From contig JBBELK010000093.1 in NCBI GenBank assembly GCA_037783545.1, positions 1,364,001-1,428,000 of the forward strand: 64,000 nucleotides of DNA, read 5' to 3'. A model generated the notes under the pieces. It was not told the origin of the DNA. It saw nothing but the letters and a program-made list of their open reading frames with translations, and searched no databases. Position 1 is the first letter of the stretch. Every line of letters begins with the position of its first letter. This stretch comes from Henricia sp. BOLD:AAB3569 (Eukaryota; Echinodermata; Asteroidea; Spinulosida; Echinasteridae). Shown in pieces: positions 1 through 10,561 of this stretch. The translations under genes and the position numbers were made by a program.

Positions 1-240
1 GACGCCATCTTCACCTTCAAAATAAAATTTAAAAACATGGCCACATTTACATACAATTTGTGCTAAAACGTAGGTTTCAAGCAACATAGAAGGTTTGAAG
101 TGGTGGCAATACCCAGGTTTATGATACTAAAGATTCAGTATAGACTATTACAAAAGTTGTATCTACATTGGGTTTGCCGCCATATTAAATTCCAAGATAG
201 CTGCCATATTGAATTTCAAAATGGCCGCCATTGAATCCCG
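1..240. repeat. Left inverted arm flanking Penelope-like element
   Basis: This stretch matches the reverse complement of 3211-3465 along most of its length, with small indels. Shared blocks include 'gtcttcaccttcaaaat'-like, 'acaatttgtgct', 'ggtggcaataccca' and 'tttcaaaatggccgcc'. The arm reaches the window edge, so the true outer end may lie outside. It contains ATGGC(C/G)GCC blocks resembling YY1-type sites. The pair brackets the reverse transcriptase remnant at 603-3154. Confidence 0.7.
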
Positions 241-602
241 AGCTGGTCATCAAAAATTGTCAGTTTTTATAAAATAAATAAAATGGGGGTGGTGGCGTTC
301 TCCCATTCAGAGACACATGCGTTCTGGTTGACTTGTTTTGATTGTTTGAAATAAATTATATTATTTTATTCCAAAGTTTTATTTGTATCCAATTTGTACC
401 GTTTTACTGGGTTTTGTTTTTCATTGGTGGTATGGGATGGGGTGTGGGTGGGTTTGTGCGAGCAAAGGAACGTTTTTCAATTCCTTTTGATTAAGCAGGA
501 GCTAGCTTTCAAGGCTACCGTCTGCCCTTCATCAGCTGCGGGTGGGATTCGGGAGAATCCGGGTGACTCGCTTTGGGTTCCTTGAGCGTAAGGGTCCAGC
601 TT

Positions 603-3154
603 TTAAGAGGTTGTTTGTTCTTCAAGCAGTGAGATAAGGATGTTTAGGGTTTCATCCGATTTTTGGCTGTTTTCGGCGTAACCTGAATCTGATAGTGGTA
701 GGGGGAGCCGTTTTTCGTGGTTAGGTAATTTGGCTTGGATCATTTTTTGTTTCAGGTTTTCGGCTTTTTTGAAAGCAATGAGTGGTGGTTTAGGAAATAT
801 TTCCTTTAGTGGTTCAGAGCTTTCGATTAGGTGCCAGTGTTTGTTTACCGCTTTTCTCAAGTTGTGGTTGTTTATTGCTGGATTATAAGTTGTGGAGAAG
901 ACGAGTGGGGTTTGCTTTGTTGCGTAATCCCTTTTTTTGTTGATAAGGTTAACCCTTCCGGCATGTTTTACCTTTGATGTTGCCGCTTGGATTTCTTCAG
1001 GTGTGTACCCCTCTAGGAGTAAGTTTTTCTGAGAGGTTTTGGACTTTGTTTAAGTAATCGTTTTCGTTGTTTGTGTTCCTTGCGTATCGGAGGGTTTCTC
1101 CGTATATGAATGCTTTGAACACGTGGGGTGGGTGGGATGATGTTTTGTGGAGATATTGGAATGTTTCCGTAGGTTTTGTATAGACTTTTGTGTCTAAGAT
1201 GCCTGATTTACGGAAGCGTTCTCCTTTGAAGATGGTCAAGTCCAGGTAGTTGATTGAGGTTTCAGATGCCTCGTATATGTGAATTTGAGGGTTGGGGTAC
1301 ATTTGGTTCATTGTTTCGATGAGTTTTTGGAAATCGTTTAGTTTTCCGTCATAGATAACTATAGTATGTCATCTCTGTAGCGCCACCATGTTAGGATATT
1401 TTTGGCCTCTTTGAGGATGGTTTTCTCCAGTTCATGTAGGGTTATGTCGCAGTTTTCAGGGCTTGAGATGGACCCCATTGCGCAACCGATTTTTTGGAGG
1501 TAGAATTTGTTTCCAAATTGGAAACAGTTTCGGCCAAGGATTATTTCCAGAATTCTCCGGATGTATGTGGTTGGTGGTTTTGTAACGGCATAATTGTGGT
1601 TGGTTCGGTTCAAGGTATCGCAGATGCAGTTTATTGCCTCTGTTTGTCTGACGTTTGTGTACATAGATACCACGTCGATACTGGTTATGAGGATATTTTC
1701 TGAGAATTGTTTACCTTCCAATTTACGCAAGATGTCTGCCGTGTCGCGGACATATGTTGGTTGCGTGGTTACGATTGGGAGAAGGATTAAGTAGTCGATG
1801 TATTCAGATATCCTGGTGGTTGGGCTTTTACAACCACTGATTATTGGTCTTCCAACGAAAGGTTCTCCGGGGGGTGGGGTTTTGTGTATTTTCGGGAGGA
1901 AGTACATGGTTGGGCATTCGCAGTTTTGTGGTAGTGGTTTTAGGTATTCGAGCATAGGTTCATCTGTGTAGTTGTTATTTCTCATTTCCGTCAGTACGTT
2001 TCGAACCAGGGTTATTGTCTGGGGAGTTATGTCGTGGTCCAATTCAGAGTAGTGTATGGACTCGAGGTGTTTGTTTCCCACTTTTAGATAGTTGGTTCAA
2101 TTCATAATGCAGATACCTCTTCCCTTGTCATCTAGGGTTTAATTACGATTTCTTTGTTTTTCTTGAGGTTGGTTATTGCGGCTAGTTCTGGTTTGGTCAT
2201 GTTTGTTGACCGATTTTGTAGTCGGGTATGGGCAATTTCATACTTTGTGGCTTCCAGATAGGTTTCCAGCGTTGTGCTGGGGGTAGTCGTTGGTTGCCAT
2301 TTAGATGGTGGTTTGAATAGGTGTGGTTGGGATTGTTTTTTGTGCATTAGGAATGACACTCTCATTCTTCGGGTGAAGGTTTTTAAATCGCTCAGTAAGG
2401 ATTTTCGTGTTGGTTTAGCAGGTGTTGGTACGAAGTTGAGTCCTTTGCCCAATGCTATTTTTTTTCAGTTTCTGAAAGTTTGGTTTTGGACAGGTTTGTT
2501 ATGAATGGTTCGCAATTTTCTGCTAAGGATCGTTTATGTACCCCTTGGGCGTTTATTTATTTGGTTCTACATCCATATGAAAACCTTTTAGATTTTGAAT
2601 GGTTTAGTGATCTCTTTTGTTTTGTTTTCCTTTTTGTCTAGTTTCCTTTTTGCCATGATCTTTGTTTTATTGGGTGACGTTATATCTGCGGGTGGTAGTT
2701 CGAGTATAACGTTTTAGATATTTAGGTGTATAGGCATACAGAAATCTCTTTTTGGAAATTGTGGTGGTCCTGAAAAGGACCGTTGGTTTTGTTTTAGTTG
2801 TTATAGATCACTGCGTTTTCTTTTTGTGCCTCTGGTTGGTCCACTGGTGAAGTAAGTGTACAGTTGTTGTGCCGTTTGGTGGTCCGAGTCTGGGAATTTG
2901 GCGATGGTTTCTTGAGCTATTCAGTGTGCTGCGGTGACTTGGTCGTCGATATTCTCCAGTTGTTTTTGGTATTCCCTGAGTGTTAATTCTGCCAACCGGA
3001 GTGATGCTTTCCTCTGTAAGTTCTCGAAACGTTCTTTGTAGGTTTCTGAGAATATGAGGGGTTTTGGTTGTTTCGGTGGCTTTATTTTGATTGTCTTTGT
3101 AGATATGACCTTATAAAAGGGTATGTACATGTGTAGGCTAAATTCATAATACAA
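603..3154 (-). mobile_element. Degenerate Penelope-like retroelement
   Basis: The minus strand carries the pieces of one Penelope-like reverse transcriptase in collinear order. 3154-2921 is a charged, probably coiled-coil leader. 2452-2132 has the 'GLNFVPTP' and 'RRMRVSF' N-terminal blocks and ends at 'IVIKP'. 2081-1359 is the polymerase core. 1311-997 has the 'YLHKTSSHPPHV' and 'GETLRYARN' blocks, and 860-603 is the thumb-like C-terminal part. The DKG motif is readable near 2120 but lies across a frameshift and an in-frame TGA (about 2098). Further frame breaks fall near 1359 and 997. No GIY-YIG endonuclease motif was seen downstream, so this is either an endonuclease-lacking lineage or a truncated copy. 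It cannot encode an intact protein. Confidence 0.85.
1359..2081 (-). pseudogene. Penelope-type reverse transcriptase core (broken)
   Basis: An open 240-codon stretch holds the palm motifs of a Penelope-like reverse transcriptase: 'GRPIISG' (fingers), 'SIDVVSMYTN' (motif A, first catalytic Asp), 'GCAMGS' (motif B) and 'YRDD' (motif C, codons at 1368-1379) immediately before a stop. The YRDD box with the MYTN motif A separates it from LINE and Ty3/gypsy enzymes. The frame opens after the disrupted DKG region and closes early, so it is a fragment of a longer ancestral protein. Confidence 0.85.
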
Positions 3155-3210
3155 TTAAGTTCATTTCTACCTTAATTTGCACTTGCAGTGTGACCAAAGG
3201 ATTTTAAAAG

Positions 3211-3465
3211 ATGAAAGAAACGGCAACAAGCTTGGAATTTGAACACGGCGGCCATTTTGAAATTCAAAATGGACGCCATCTTGGATTTCAAGCTATGTAC
3301 AAGTTTAGTAGTGGTCAAAATGAAATCATTAGTATCATAAACATGGGTATTGCCACCAGGTTTGACCCTGTATGTTGCCTTAAACCCAAGTTATAGCACA
3401 AATTGTGATGAAATGGCGGCCATTTTGTTTTTTTGAATTTTGAAGGTGAAGACGGCAACGGCGCA
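3211..3465. repeat. Right inverted arm flanking Penelope-like element
   Basis: Reverse-complement partner of 1-240. The homology ends abruptly near 3465, just after 'ggtgaagacggcaac'. The inner end has a near-palindromic 'gcggccattttgaaattca' block. The two arms have diverged by point changes and short indels, so the structure is old. Confidence 0.7.
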
Positions 3466-4734
3466 CCTGTTAACAGTTATTTTTGAATTCAGCACCCTCG
3501 AAATACCCTAAAACACTTGCTTAACCACTTTTAACATAAAATGCCTACAGCACTTTAAGGAAGCACAAATTTTCATTTTTTGACCTAACTACGAGTAATT
3601 AAATATATGTGTGGTAAGAACCACGTCAGCTCAGTGTCTCATCTATATACTTCCCTTTTTTACCCCACCTCGATTTTGTTCTTCAATTTGGCATATGTTT
3701 TAGGCCTTCGTGTTCGACAACAACAAAGATACGTCATTTGCAGGTATCATGACCCCAAAAAACTCCATGATGCAAAACGAAATTCCAGGATACTAGTGGG
3801 GGGTGGGGGGGGGGGGGGGGGTGCGTCCAGCCTATATACGCCCCTGGGGGCCTGGGCCCAGTTTCCTTTTTTTATGAGGGCACCCTTTTACAAAATGTGT
3901 GTGAACACATTTATAGGCCTATAAATTCATTTTTAATTATCGTTTTCTTTTTAAAATATATCTTTATCGGAATCATCACATTGGACAGTTGGACACTTCC
4001 ATCTTCCATTTAAATAAGGATTATTATTTTGTGTGTGTGTGTGTGTGTCAAATGGTTAATTGAAATTTGGGGACATTGCAAAACCTGTAACGGTCCTTTA
4101 CCTATACTTGCGTTTGCCAATACAACACACAGTGTGCTTTCAAGCAGGAAACACAGGTATGTGTGCGAAGAGAGATCACAGGGGGTAGCCAGATGTGACC
4201 AAAGATCAAGATTATAAATTACACCGCAAAGTTTAATTGAAAAGGAAAATCCAGACCCTACTGTATTTCCCTTGTGAAGTAAAGGTTTTGGTTGCCAACC
4301 TACAACCTGATTAATTGCGATCTGACGGAACGAAAATACAGTAAGGAGTGCATGCACATTGATATGCACCACGGTGGCTCGCGTGTGTTTTGTTTTTAAA
4401 TCTCCTAGATACACACATTCGGTTGTGTAATAATTTGCTGGCGTTTTTTTTGTATAAATTTCTATACAGGTTTTCCTGGTTTAAAGTGCACGATAGTGAT
4501 GCTATGTTTCAAGAATTAAAAAACGTCCTGGCACATTGCCGTTTAGAACCCACTACAAAGAATTTTGCATTTAGTCTTTTGCGTGTTTCGCGTAGTAGCA
4601 TCTGGCGTACTGGCGTACTTTTTTTACATGTACAATAAAAGTACACTTAGTATCGAAATGACCCAACTAAAGTTATTTTGCTATATGTAAGTGACCGGGT
4701 GCAGTCGGTAAACCTACAATAAGTACAATATCGT
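3466..4734. other. Gene-free stretch with simple repeats
   Basis: No coding exon was recognised on either strand. It contains a poly-G run at about 3798-3821 and a (GT)n microsatellite at about 4030-4048. Upstream SLC6 exons were looked for here and not found. Confidence 0.6.
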
Positions 4735-4735
4735 G

Positions 4736-4875
4736 CTCATAGTAGGAGAGAATGGTACAAAGCCACCAGACTGCTGGTCGCTAGGCATTGGCATGCACCA
4801 AGTAGCAGAAACATGCACGTGGAGTTCTAAACTGCACCTCCATTTGAAGGTGAAGAATTCGAGGCGTCGGCCATA
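4736..4875 (+). repeat. Direct repeat copy 1 flanking minisatellite
   Basis: About 140 bp that recurs at 5260-5412 in the same orientation. Shared blocks include 'agtaggagagaat', 'aaagccaccagact', 'gctaggcattggc', 'gcagaaacatgcacgtgga' and 'ggcgtcggccatag'. The two copies bracket the 27-bp array. Confidence 0.85.
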
Positions 4876-4876
4876 G

Positions 4877-5235
4877 TAAAAAGGTGACACCGTGAAAAGG
4901 TACAAATGTGACACCGTGCAAAGGTAGTACAAAGGTGATACCGTGCAAAGAAAGTAAAAAGGTGACACCGTGCAAAGGTAGTACAAAGGTGACACCGTGC
5001 AAAGGTAGTACAAAGGTGACACCGTGCAAAGGTAGTACAAAGGTGACACCGTGCAAAGGTAGTACAAAGGTGACACCGTGCAAAGGTATAGTACAAAGGT
5101 GACACCGTGCAAAGGTAGTACAAAGGTAACACCGTGCAAAGGTAGTACAAAGGTGACACCGTGCAAAGTTAGTACAAAGGTGACACCGTGCAAAGGTAGT
5201 ACAAAGGTGACACCGTGCAAAGGTAGTACGAAGGT
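4877..5235 (+). repeat. 27-bp minisatellite, about 13 copies
   Basis: A tandem array whose unit contains 'ggtgacaccgtgcaaagg' followed by 'tagtacaaa'. The unit length of 27 bp, a multiple of three, keeps several frames open on both strands and creates repetitive 9-residue pseudo-proteins. One unit is shortened near 4895 and one carries two extra bases near 5087. There is no sign of coding selection. Confidence 0.95.
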
Positions 5236-5259
5236 AGTACATTATATTTTACTGTGTTT

Positions 5260-5412
5260 ATGATAGGAGAGAGTAGGAGAGAATAGCATAAAGCCACCAG
5301 ACTATTCATTGCTAGGCATTGGCTTGCAATACGTATAGCAGAAACATGCACGTGGACCTCTAAATTGCACCTCCGTTTAAAGGTGAAGAAGTCGGGGCGT
5401 CGGCCATAGTGC
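5260..5412 (+). repeat. Direct repeat copy 2 flanking minisatellite
   Basis: Second copy of the 4736-4875 segment, ending in 'ggcgtcggccatagtgcaaagg', which runs into one more partial minisatellite unit. The flank-array-flank layout suggests a higher-order satellite unit or an element carrying the array internally. Confidence 0.85.
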
Positions 5413-5500
5413 AAAGGTTACACGCAAAAGGCTACATGTAATTGCAAGGGGCACTAGGAGCTTTAAAACGGATTGTTTAACTTAGTGCACTTCTTTGTAA

Positions 5501-5940
5501 CATATATGTGTCTGTTTTCAATACTAGAGAGACTTTTTCCTCCAGGATTATATCTCTGTACAATGTCATTCATCTTCTCTCAAAACAAAAGAAATATCTT
5601 AAGATAGATCTAAGTAGATAACTTTAGCTAAAGAACTGCAACGAATAGTGCCACAACATACCTTCCTGAAACCCCTGTGTGCAAATTTCCAATATACCGT
5701 AGGTAACAAGGACACCAACAAATGTCACAAAGTATGTGTCCTATGTTACATACGTTAAATATGAAATTTGTACACAGGGTTTTCAGAAAGGTATGTTGTC
5801 GCACTATTTGTTGCTTAAGTTATCTCCTTATATCTGTCTTAAGATATTCCTTTTGTTTTGAGAGAAGATAACTGGCTTTGCACAGAGTTATGATCCTGGT
5901 GAAAAAGTCTCTCCAGTATTGAAAACAGACTTATATGTCA
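5501..5940. mobile_element. Foldback (MITE-like) element, about 440 bp
   Basis: The two ends are inverted copies: 'gtctgttttcaatac' near 5510 and 'gtattgaaaacagac' near 5916-5930. The pairing continues inward for most of the element ('ttctctcaaaacaaaag' against 'cttttgttttgagagaa'). There is no ORF. The core block 'gccacaacatac' with 'gtgcaaattt' is shared with the element at 11781-12217. Confidence 0.85.
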
Positions 5941-6131
5941 GTCTACTAACACCAGTTCCTGTTGGGTGTAGGAACAGCGTGGTAAAAATAAAACAAAATG
6001 GCTGTAGTCCACTTGATTCTGACAACTTGTGAAAGAGCAACATTTATCCCATTTCACTACTTTTATGACTGAGCCGTTGTTGGTGTCATGTGCTATTGTA
6101 TTGGATCTTTTGTCTGGTACCATTTCTCTAG

Positions 6132-6244
6132 GGCCTGGTCTGGCATTCGTTGCCTATCCTACTGCTGTGGATACCATGATAGGAGCACCTTTTTGGTCGG
6201 TGCTGTTCTTCGGCATGCTGATTATGCTCGGGCTTGACAGTCAG
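6132..6244 (+). CDS. SLC6 exon, TM6b-TM8 segment
   Basis: The acceptor 'tttctctag' precedes 6132 and the donor 'gtaaaa' starts at 6245. The exon starts two bases into a Gly codon and ends exactly after 'LDSQ', a conserved splice position in SLC6 genes as I recall. 113 nt. Confidence 0.92.
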
Positions 6245-9200
6245 GTAAAAAAAAAAAAAACCGAATCCCAACCACGGCGTATTTGATTGAAAAGGGAAAC
6301 ATTGGTTTACCAAACAGTGATCATTAAAACAATACGAATTGAGAGCGCGACATTTTAGAATGGCAATAAGAAATATGATCATGGTATCAAAATCTCACCA
6401 CCCGTGAGGTAACTGCATGGGGAAGGGCAATAAACAAGCTCCTTTAACATTACACGCAAGTCTATGGAAAAGTGACCAAGGCGTCAACCGTTGATTTGTG
6501 TGTGTACGTGTACCATCAAGCTATGTAAACTCGCACGCAACCATATTGTATCATTTTGCATTCATGATATGACTAAGGTTTATTATACACAATATATTTA
6601 CACCTTTCCTCCCGCTAACGTATGTGTTCTATTGGTTAAGACAGTTTTGCGTCGTTGAAGGCTTCGCTACATCCGTCATGGACGCCTGGCCTCGGCTCAA
6701 CCTCCGCAAACATCGCACGCTGTTCCTCCTAGCTATCTGCACACTTGATTTCCTCCTCAACATTTTCTGCATCACAGAGGTGAGGATTGTACGCTCGAAT
6801 CTTGACATTTATTAATTATACAAATACATGTATTGACCCCTTTCGAACACGTGCGAATATGCCATTTTGGGAGTCAAATAATACTGAGTCATTGTGGAAG
6901 CGATGTGCGTGCGCGTTGTGTGTCTCTCTGGTGGGCGTAACGCGGTTTAGTTCACCAATGGGAGCCTCAGCATAGCGCGTTACGCACGCTATGGACACAC
7001 ACAACGCGCACGCACATTGCTTCCACAACGACGCGGCATTGTTTTACTCCCAAAATGACGTCATTGGCACGAGATTCTGTGCTTGACCGTCTATTATAGC
7101 CTATGCTGTCATTTGGGAAAGCCCACATGATGAGCCGTGCTCCTGCACCTGAGCTGGTACCACCTACATTACATGTAGTACCACTGAAATTATGTGAAAA
7201 CCTTTTTGAGTACATGTACGTCAAAGTTTATTAATTCATTGCGCGTTTTTGCTCCATAAATGTTATTAGTGATTTTATGATACCTCTTTTTAAAAGATAT
7301 TTTTACAATTCTAAAACCTTACTTTTTTTCTTCAATCTAAGCATCTTTGCTACAACAACCAACTCTTATTCGTTCATATCATGTATATGTTTCCTAATTG
7401 AGGGCGATAATTAGTCGTAAAGAAAACGCGATTCTTTAGTATATACCTGCAAATTAGACTGTCTTTTACATCCTACTATTCTATGCTATACAAGAATCCA
7501 TGTTGAATTTGTTGAATGTTTCCCATATTTTAGTGTTTTTACCCCGTGAGTTCGGGGAAAAAAAACACACGTACAGGTACAGGTATGCTATACCTAATGC
7601 CTTATGCAGGAAGTGTTTTCAAAGACAAACTTTGAATATTCTCATCCCAAAATTTACTTTCGTCACTAGATTTACACTTTTGGGTCCTGTAAGGCAAATG
7701 AGTTGCGTACGTGTATGGAATTTGAACCGCCTAATCTTTAACTATCTCGGTGTCGTATAGTCTACATTCACGTAAATCCTTTCTTTTGTGTAGGGCGGTG
7801 TGTATATATTCCAACTGATGGACAGCTATGCTGCCAGTGGTATGCCGCTGCTCTGGGTGGCTGGCTGGGAGTGTATTGCATTGTCTTATGGCTACGGTGC
7901 AAGACGCTACTACGGTGACATCACGAAAATGTTGGGCTTTACACCGGGATGGTTTTGGCCGGTCAGCTGGGTGATTCTCACCCCGGTGGTGTGTTTCGTA
8001 AGTTACATGTACTTGTCTTCACACGCTTTAGTGATAGCCAAAGTATACCGAAAGACTTCAAAATATCCCTTTGACAAAAGCGTATAGTAAATTCGGGGTA
8101 ATGGGTTTATTGAACTTCATTACGGAGCCCGTAAGCTGAATTGCATGAAGCTTAAACAAAATAGTCTTCCACCTAAACATCAATATAATTGTTGGGGTTG
8201 GATGATGGCTTTGGCACCCATGCAGTGGATTCCCACCTACGCCATCTATCTCTTCTTTACCACACCAAGAGGTGAGTGAATTCGCACGACGGCCAGAAAC
8301 ACGAGGGAATCCCCTTACTCTTCACGGAGGAGTGCCCTGGATTTTGTTTATGTGTGTCACACAACACACTGGACCATCGCTTTACATCCCTTCCGAAGGA
8401 TGGAGTAATTGTGGTTACTAAGACCGGTGTCGTGGTGCAAAGTTTTCACCCGAGAGTCAACGACCCAAATCAAATCATGCACTCGGCCATAAGAGTTGAT
8501 TGTATTTGAGCAAAGGTAAAACATGCGGTATTGTCCACATTTAGAACAATAAACAATTTATTGTTTTAATATCTGTGGTAATGTCGGCTACTGAACGTGT
8601 ATAGACTGTAACATCAACCAAAATTCACGAGGCATTTTCAAAAGCCTAAAGGCGGATACACACTATCGCGGAAAAATCACACTTTCGCGCTGCGCTCATC
8701 GCATTGCATGAGCCCCCAATCGCCGATCTTTCCAAAATAGAAAATTCCAGTTCTGGTATCTTGGGGCTTCTCTGATACCTCATTGGGTGCGCGCTGGAAA
8801 GGTCAGCGCACCGCGGTCAAAGTTCAAAAATTTTGAACTTTGACCCAGCTCAAAACTTTTGCGCGTCGCGATAGGCCGCGCACAAGCGGCAAACCAGTTT
8901 GTGTACAAACCAATGGCACAGTGTGATTTTTCCGCAATAGTGTGAACTCCCCTTTACGAGCACATTGCACGAAAACATTAAAACACTCCACCATCGTTGG
9001 CTTTTTTGTGCTAAACAGGGCATCTTCGTGTTCAGTCTGGTGGCTTATCAAGGACCCAAGTACGGCGAGGACTATATCTACCCTCCTACGGGTGAAATGC
9101 TAGGTTGGATGATGGCTTTGGCACCCATGCAGTGGATTCCCACCTATGCCATCTATCTCTTCTTTACCACACCGGGGACTGTGCAAGAGGTGAGTTAATT

Positions 9201-10561
9201 CGCACGGCCGGCCTCCTAAGTGCAATTTTCCTACGTAAGTTTGAGTTGTTGAGATTATCTGAGACTGTGCATATTGACCCCCTTCGAACACGTGCAAATA
9301 CGCCATTTTAAGAGGCAAATAATGCTGAGTCATTGTGGAAGCGATGTGCGTGCGCGCTGTGTGTGTCTCTTGTGGGTGTAACGCGGTTTAATTCACCAAT
9401 GGGAGCCTCAGCATTGCGCGTTACGCACGCTATATACACACACAACGCGCACGCACATTGCTTCCACGACGACGCGGCATTATTTGACTCCCAAAATGAC
9501 GTCATTGTCACGAGCTCAATAGAGGCAACCTCAACAGGTAGTCTCAACAAATCTTACCAAATCGTAGGAAATAGCAAAAGGCCGCACAGTGGGATGCCGG
9601 ATTTGGACGATTCGCTTTCGAGAGGACTGAATACGACACGGTCCGGAAAACGTTTGTGACATTGTGATGGATTTAACTACATGTAATGGTCAGTTTAGTT
9701 GAGGACGTGCGAAGCTGATCTTTAGCCGTTATTTGTAAACTGGTAAGGATGTTGTGCATTTACATTGATATTGAGCTGGTACCTCTGTGGTTTCGGAAAC
9801 TACTAGCCTTATGGCAAAACTAACATTACAGTATTACTGTGTTTAAGACAGCCAATTAAAAGCTGTACTAAATCAAAAATACGAAGGATAATCCAGTACA
9901 AAGACTTTTCTTTCCTGGTACTCTTATGCGCAACCAAGCTTCGTCGTTTTCCTTCACGATGATTAGGTAGTAATGGGGCCACATCCAGATAAATGTTTCC
10001 GACGTAACTGGTCCAACCAATGGTCAGCTATGCCTGAATTGGGCCCCTTGACTTTAGTCATACTTGATTTGAAGGTAATCACCCCAGTTTGGCTTTTACA
10101 ATTACCTAGGGTCTTTAAAATGCTGAAAGTACTCAAAAAAGCACTCGCCGAGTATTTTAGCATTTCAAAGGCCTTAGGTGTTTTTAAACATAAAAATGAA
10201 GTGGCTATCTTCAAACCAAGTATAACTGAAGTCTAGTTCTTAATGTACAGCGAGTTTGACATTGTCTGTGTCATCATAACTTATATTAAACAATGTTTCC
10301 TTCGAGTACTCGAAATGCATATATATGTACTCTCGTTTTGTGTATTGGTCGCAGCGTCTTCAAGTCATGACTACACCAAGAGTATTCCCTAAAACAGACC
10401 AACGACCTCTTGCAAACACTGACGCCGTACAACAGAATGATCGCACCGCGATGCGACTGGAGATGATACGGGAACCAGAAGACAATCTCCCAGGCTACGA
10501 CACGGCCATAGGCCATCCAATGCAGACGGAGGATACATGTATAATGCAAGATGGGACTTAA
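6132..10561 (+). CDS. SLC6-family Na+/Cl--dependent transporter, 3' half (5 exons)
   Basis: Plasma-membrane symporter that uses Na+ and Cl- gradients to import amino-acid-like neurotransmitters or osmolytes (family knowledge). Coding exons are 6132-6244, 6645-6779, 7794-7997, 9019-9189 and 10355-10561 (TAA at 10559). All are bounded by AG/GT sites with matching phases, giving 275 codons from TM6 to the C-terminus. Visible hallmarks are '[10 protein letters not shown]' (TM6), 'LGLDSQ' (TM8, whose Asp-Ser supply Na+ ligands in the family), '[10 protein letters not shown]', '[13 protein letters not shown]' (TM9-10), '[17 protein letters not shown]' and 'PTYAIYLF' (TM12), then a hydrophilic tail. 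N-terminal exons are not in the window. The wording is closest to the GABA/taurine/creatine-type branch from memory, so the substrate is not assigned. The introns are full of MITEs. Confidence 0.93.
6645..6779 (+). CDS. SLC6 exon, 'FCVVEGF' segment
   Basis: Acceptor 'aagacag' and donor 'gtgagg'. 45 codons in phase 0 encode '[18 protein letters not shown]' and a hydrophobic helix ending 'FCITE'. Confidence 0.92.
6833..7073. mobile_element. MITE family A, copy 1 (SLC6 intron)
   Basis: About 241 bp, strongly self-complementary: 'tgtggaagcgatgtgcgtgc' pairs with 'gcacgcacattgcttccaca'. The ends read 'ttgacccctttcgaacacgtg' and 'aatgacgtcattggcacgag'. A second copy is at 9274-9514 in the same orientation. 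No ORF of its own. Confidence 0.92.
7794..7997 (+). CDS. SLC6 exon, TM9-TM10 segment
   Basis: Acceptor 'ttttgtgtag' and donor 'gtaagt'. 68 codons start '[10 protein letters not shown]' and end 'LTPVVCF'. Both boundaries are in phase 0 and join cleanly to their neighbours. Confidence 0.93.
8196..8287 (+). pseudogene. Broken partial copy of SLC6 TM12 exon
   Basis: This matches 9103-9207 almost base for base, from 'ggttggatgatggctttggc' through the donor 'gaggtgagt' and about 15 bp of intron. It lacks the 11 bp 'ggggactgtgc', which breaks the frame. No acceptor site precedes the homology and a SINE joins directly at its 3' edge (near 8288). It is therefore a duplicated exon fragment rather than an alternative exon. 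Confidence 0.88.
8288..8485 (-). mobile_element. SINE family V-like fragment (SLC6 intron)
   Basis: On the minus strand this matches the body of the SINE at 53344-53675: 'ccatccttcggaagggatgtaaagc', 'tccagtgtgtt', 'cgtgaagag' and 'gggattccc..gtgtttctggcc' in order. The tRNA-like head is diverged or missing. Confidence 0.75.
8648..8955. mobile_element. MITE family B, copy 1 (SLC6 intron)
   Basis: About 308 bp with terminal inverted repeats containing 'cactatcgcggaaaaatcac' and 'gtgatttttccgcaatagtg'. An internal hairpin reads 'caaagttcaaaaattttgaactttg'. TA dinucleotides sit at both outer edges. Second copy at 11087-11393. Confidence 0.92.
9019..9189 (+). CDS. SLC6 exon, TM11-TM12 segment
   Basis: Acceptor 'gctaaacag' and donor 'gtgagt'. 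57 codons start '[19 protein letters not shown]' and end 'TTPGTVQE'. The 3' half of this exon and its donor are also present as a broken copy at 8196-8287. Confidence 0.93.
9274..9514. mobile_element. MITE family A, copy 2 (SLC6 intron)
   Basis: Near-identical to 6833-7073 over its whole length, same orientation, and in the next-to-last intron boundary region of the same gene. Differences are scattered substitutions. Confidence 0.92.
10355..10561 (+). CDS. SLC6 terminal coding exon
   Basis: Acceptor 'ttggtcgcag'. The exon continues in phase 0 as '[17 protein letters not shown]', matching the Arg/Leu plus Thr/Pro stretch that follows TM12 in SLC6 proteins. A 68-residue hydrophilic tail ends at TAA 10559-10561. 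A candidate AATAAA lies about 970 bp downstream near 11534, but mobile elements intervene, so the mRNA end is uncertain. Confidence 0.82.
   Translation, partial: RLQVMTTPRVFPKTDQRPLANTDAVQQNDRTAMRLEMIREPEDNLPGYDTAIGHPMQTEDTCIMQDGT

Noticed and set aside
4877..5235. Regular repeats considered as a CRISPR array
   Set aside because: Units are contiguous with no unique spacers, and the genome is clearly animal (spliced genes).
4714..5263. Repetitive ORFs up to 168 codons on both strands
   Set aside because: Produced by the 27-bp tandem unit. Both strands are open and no start context or splice-linked exon was found.
9333..9659. ORF considered as the SLC6 last exon
   Set aside because: It is largely MITE family A. 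The exon at 10355-10561 joins in phase and carries the expected post-TM12 sequence instead.
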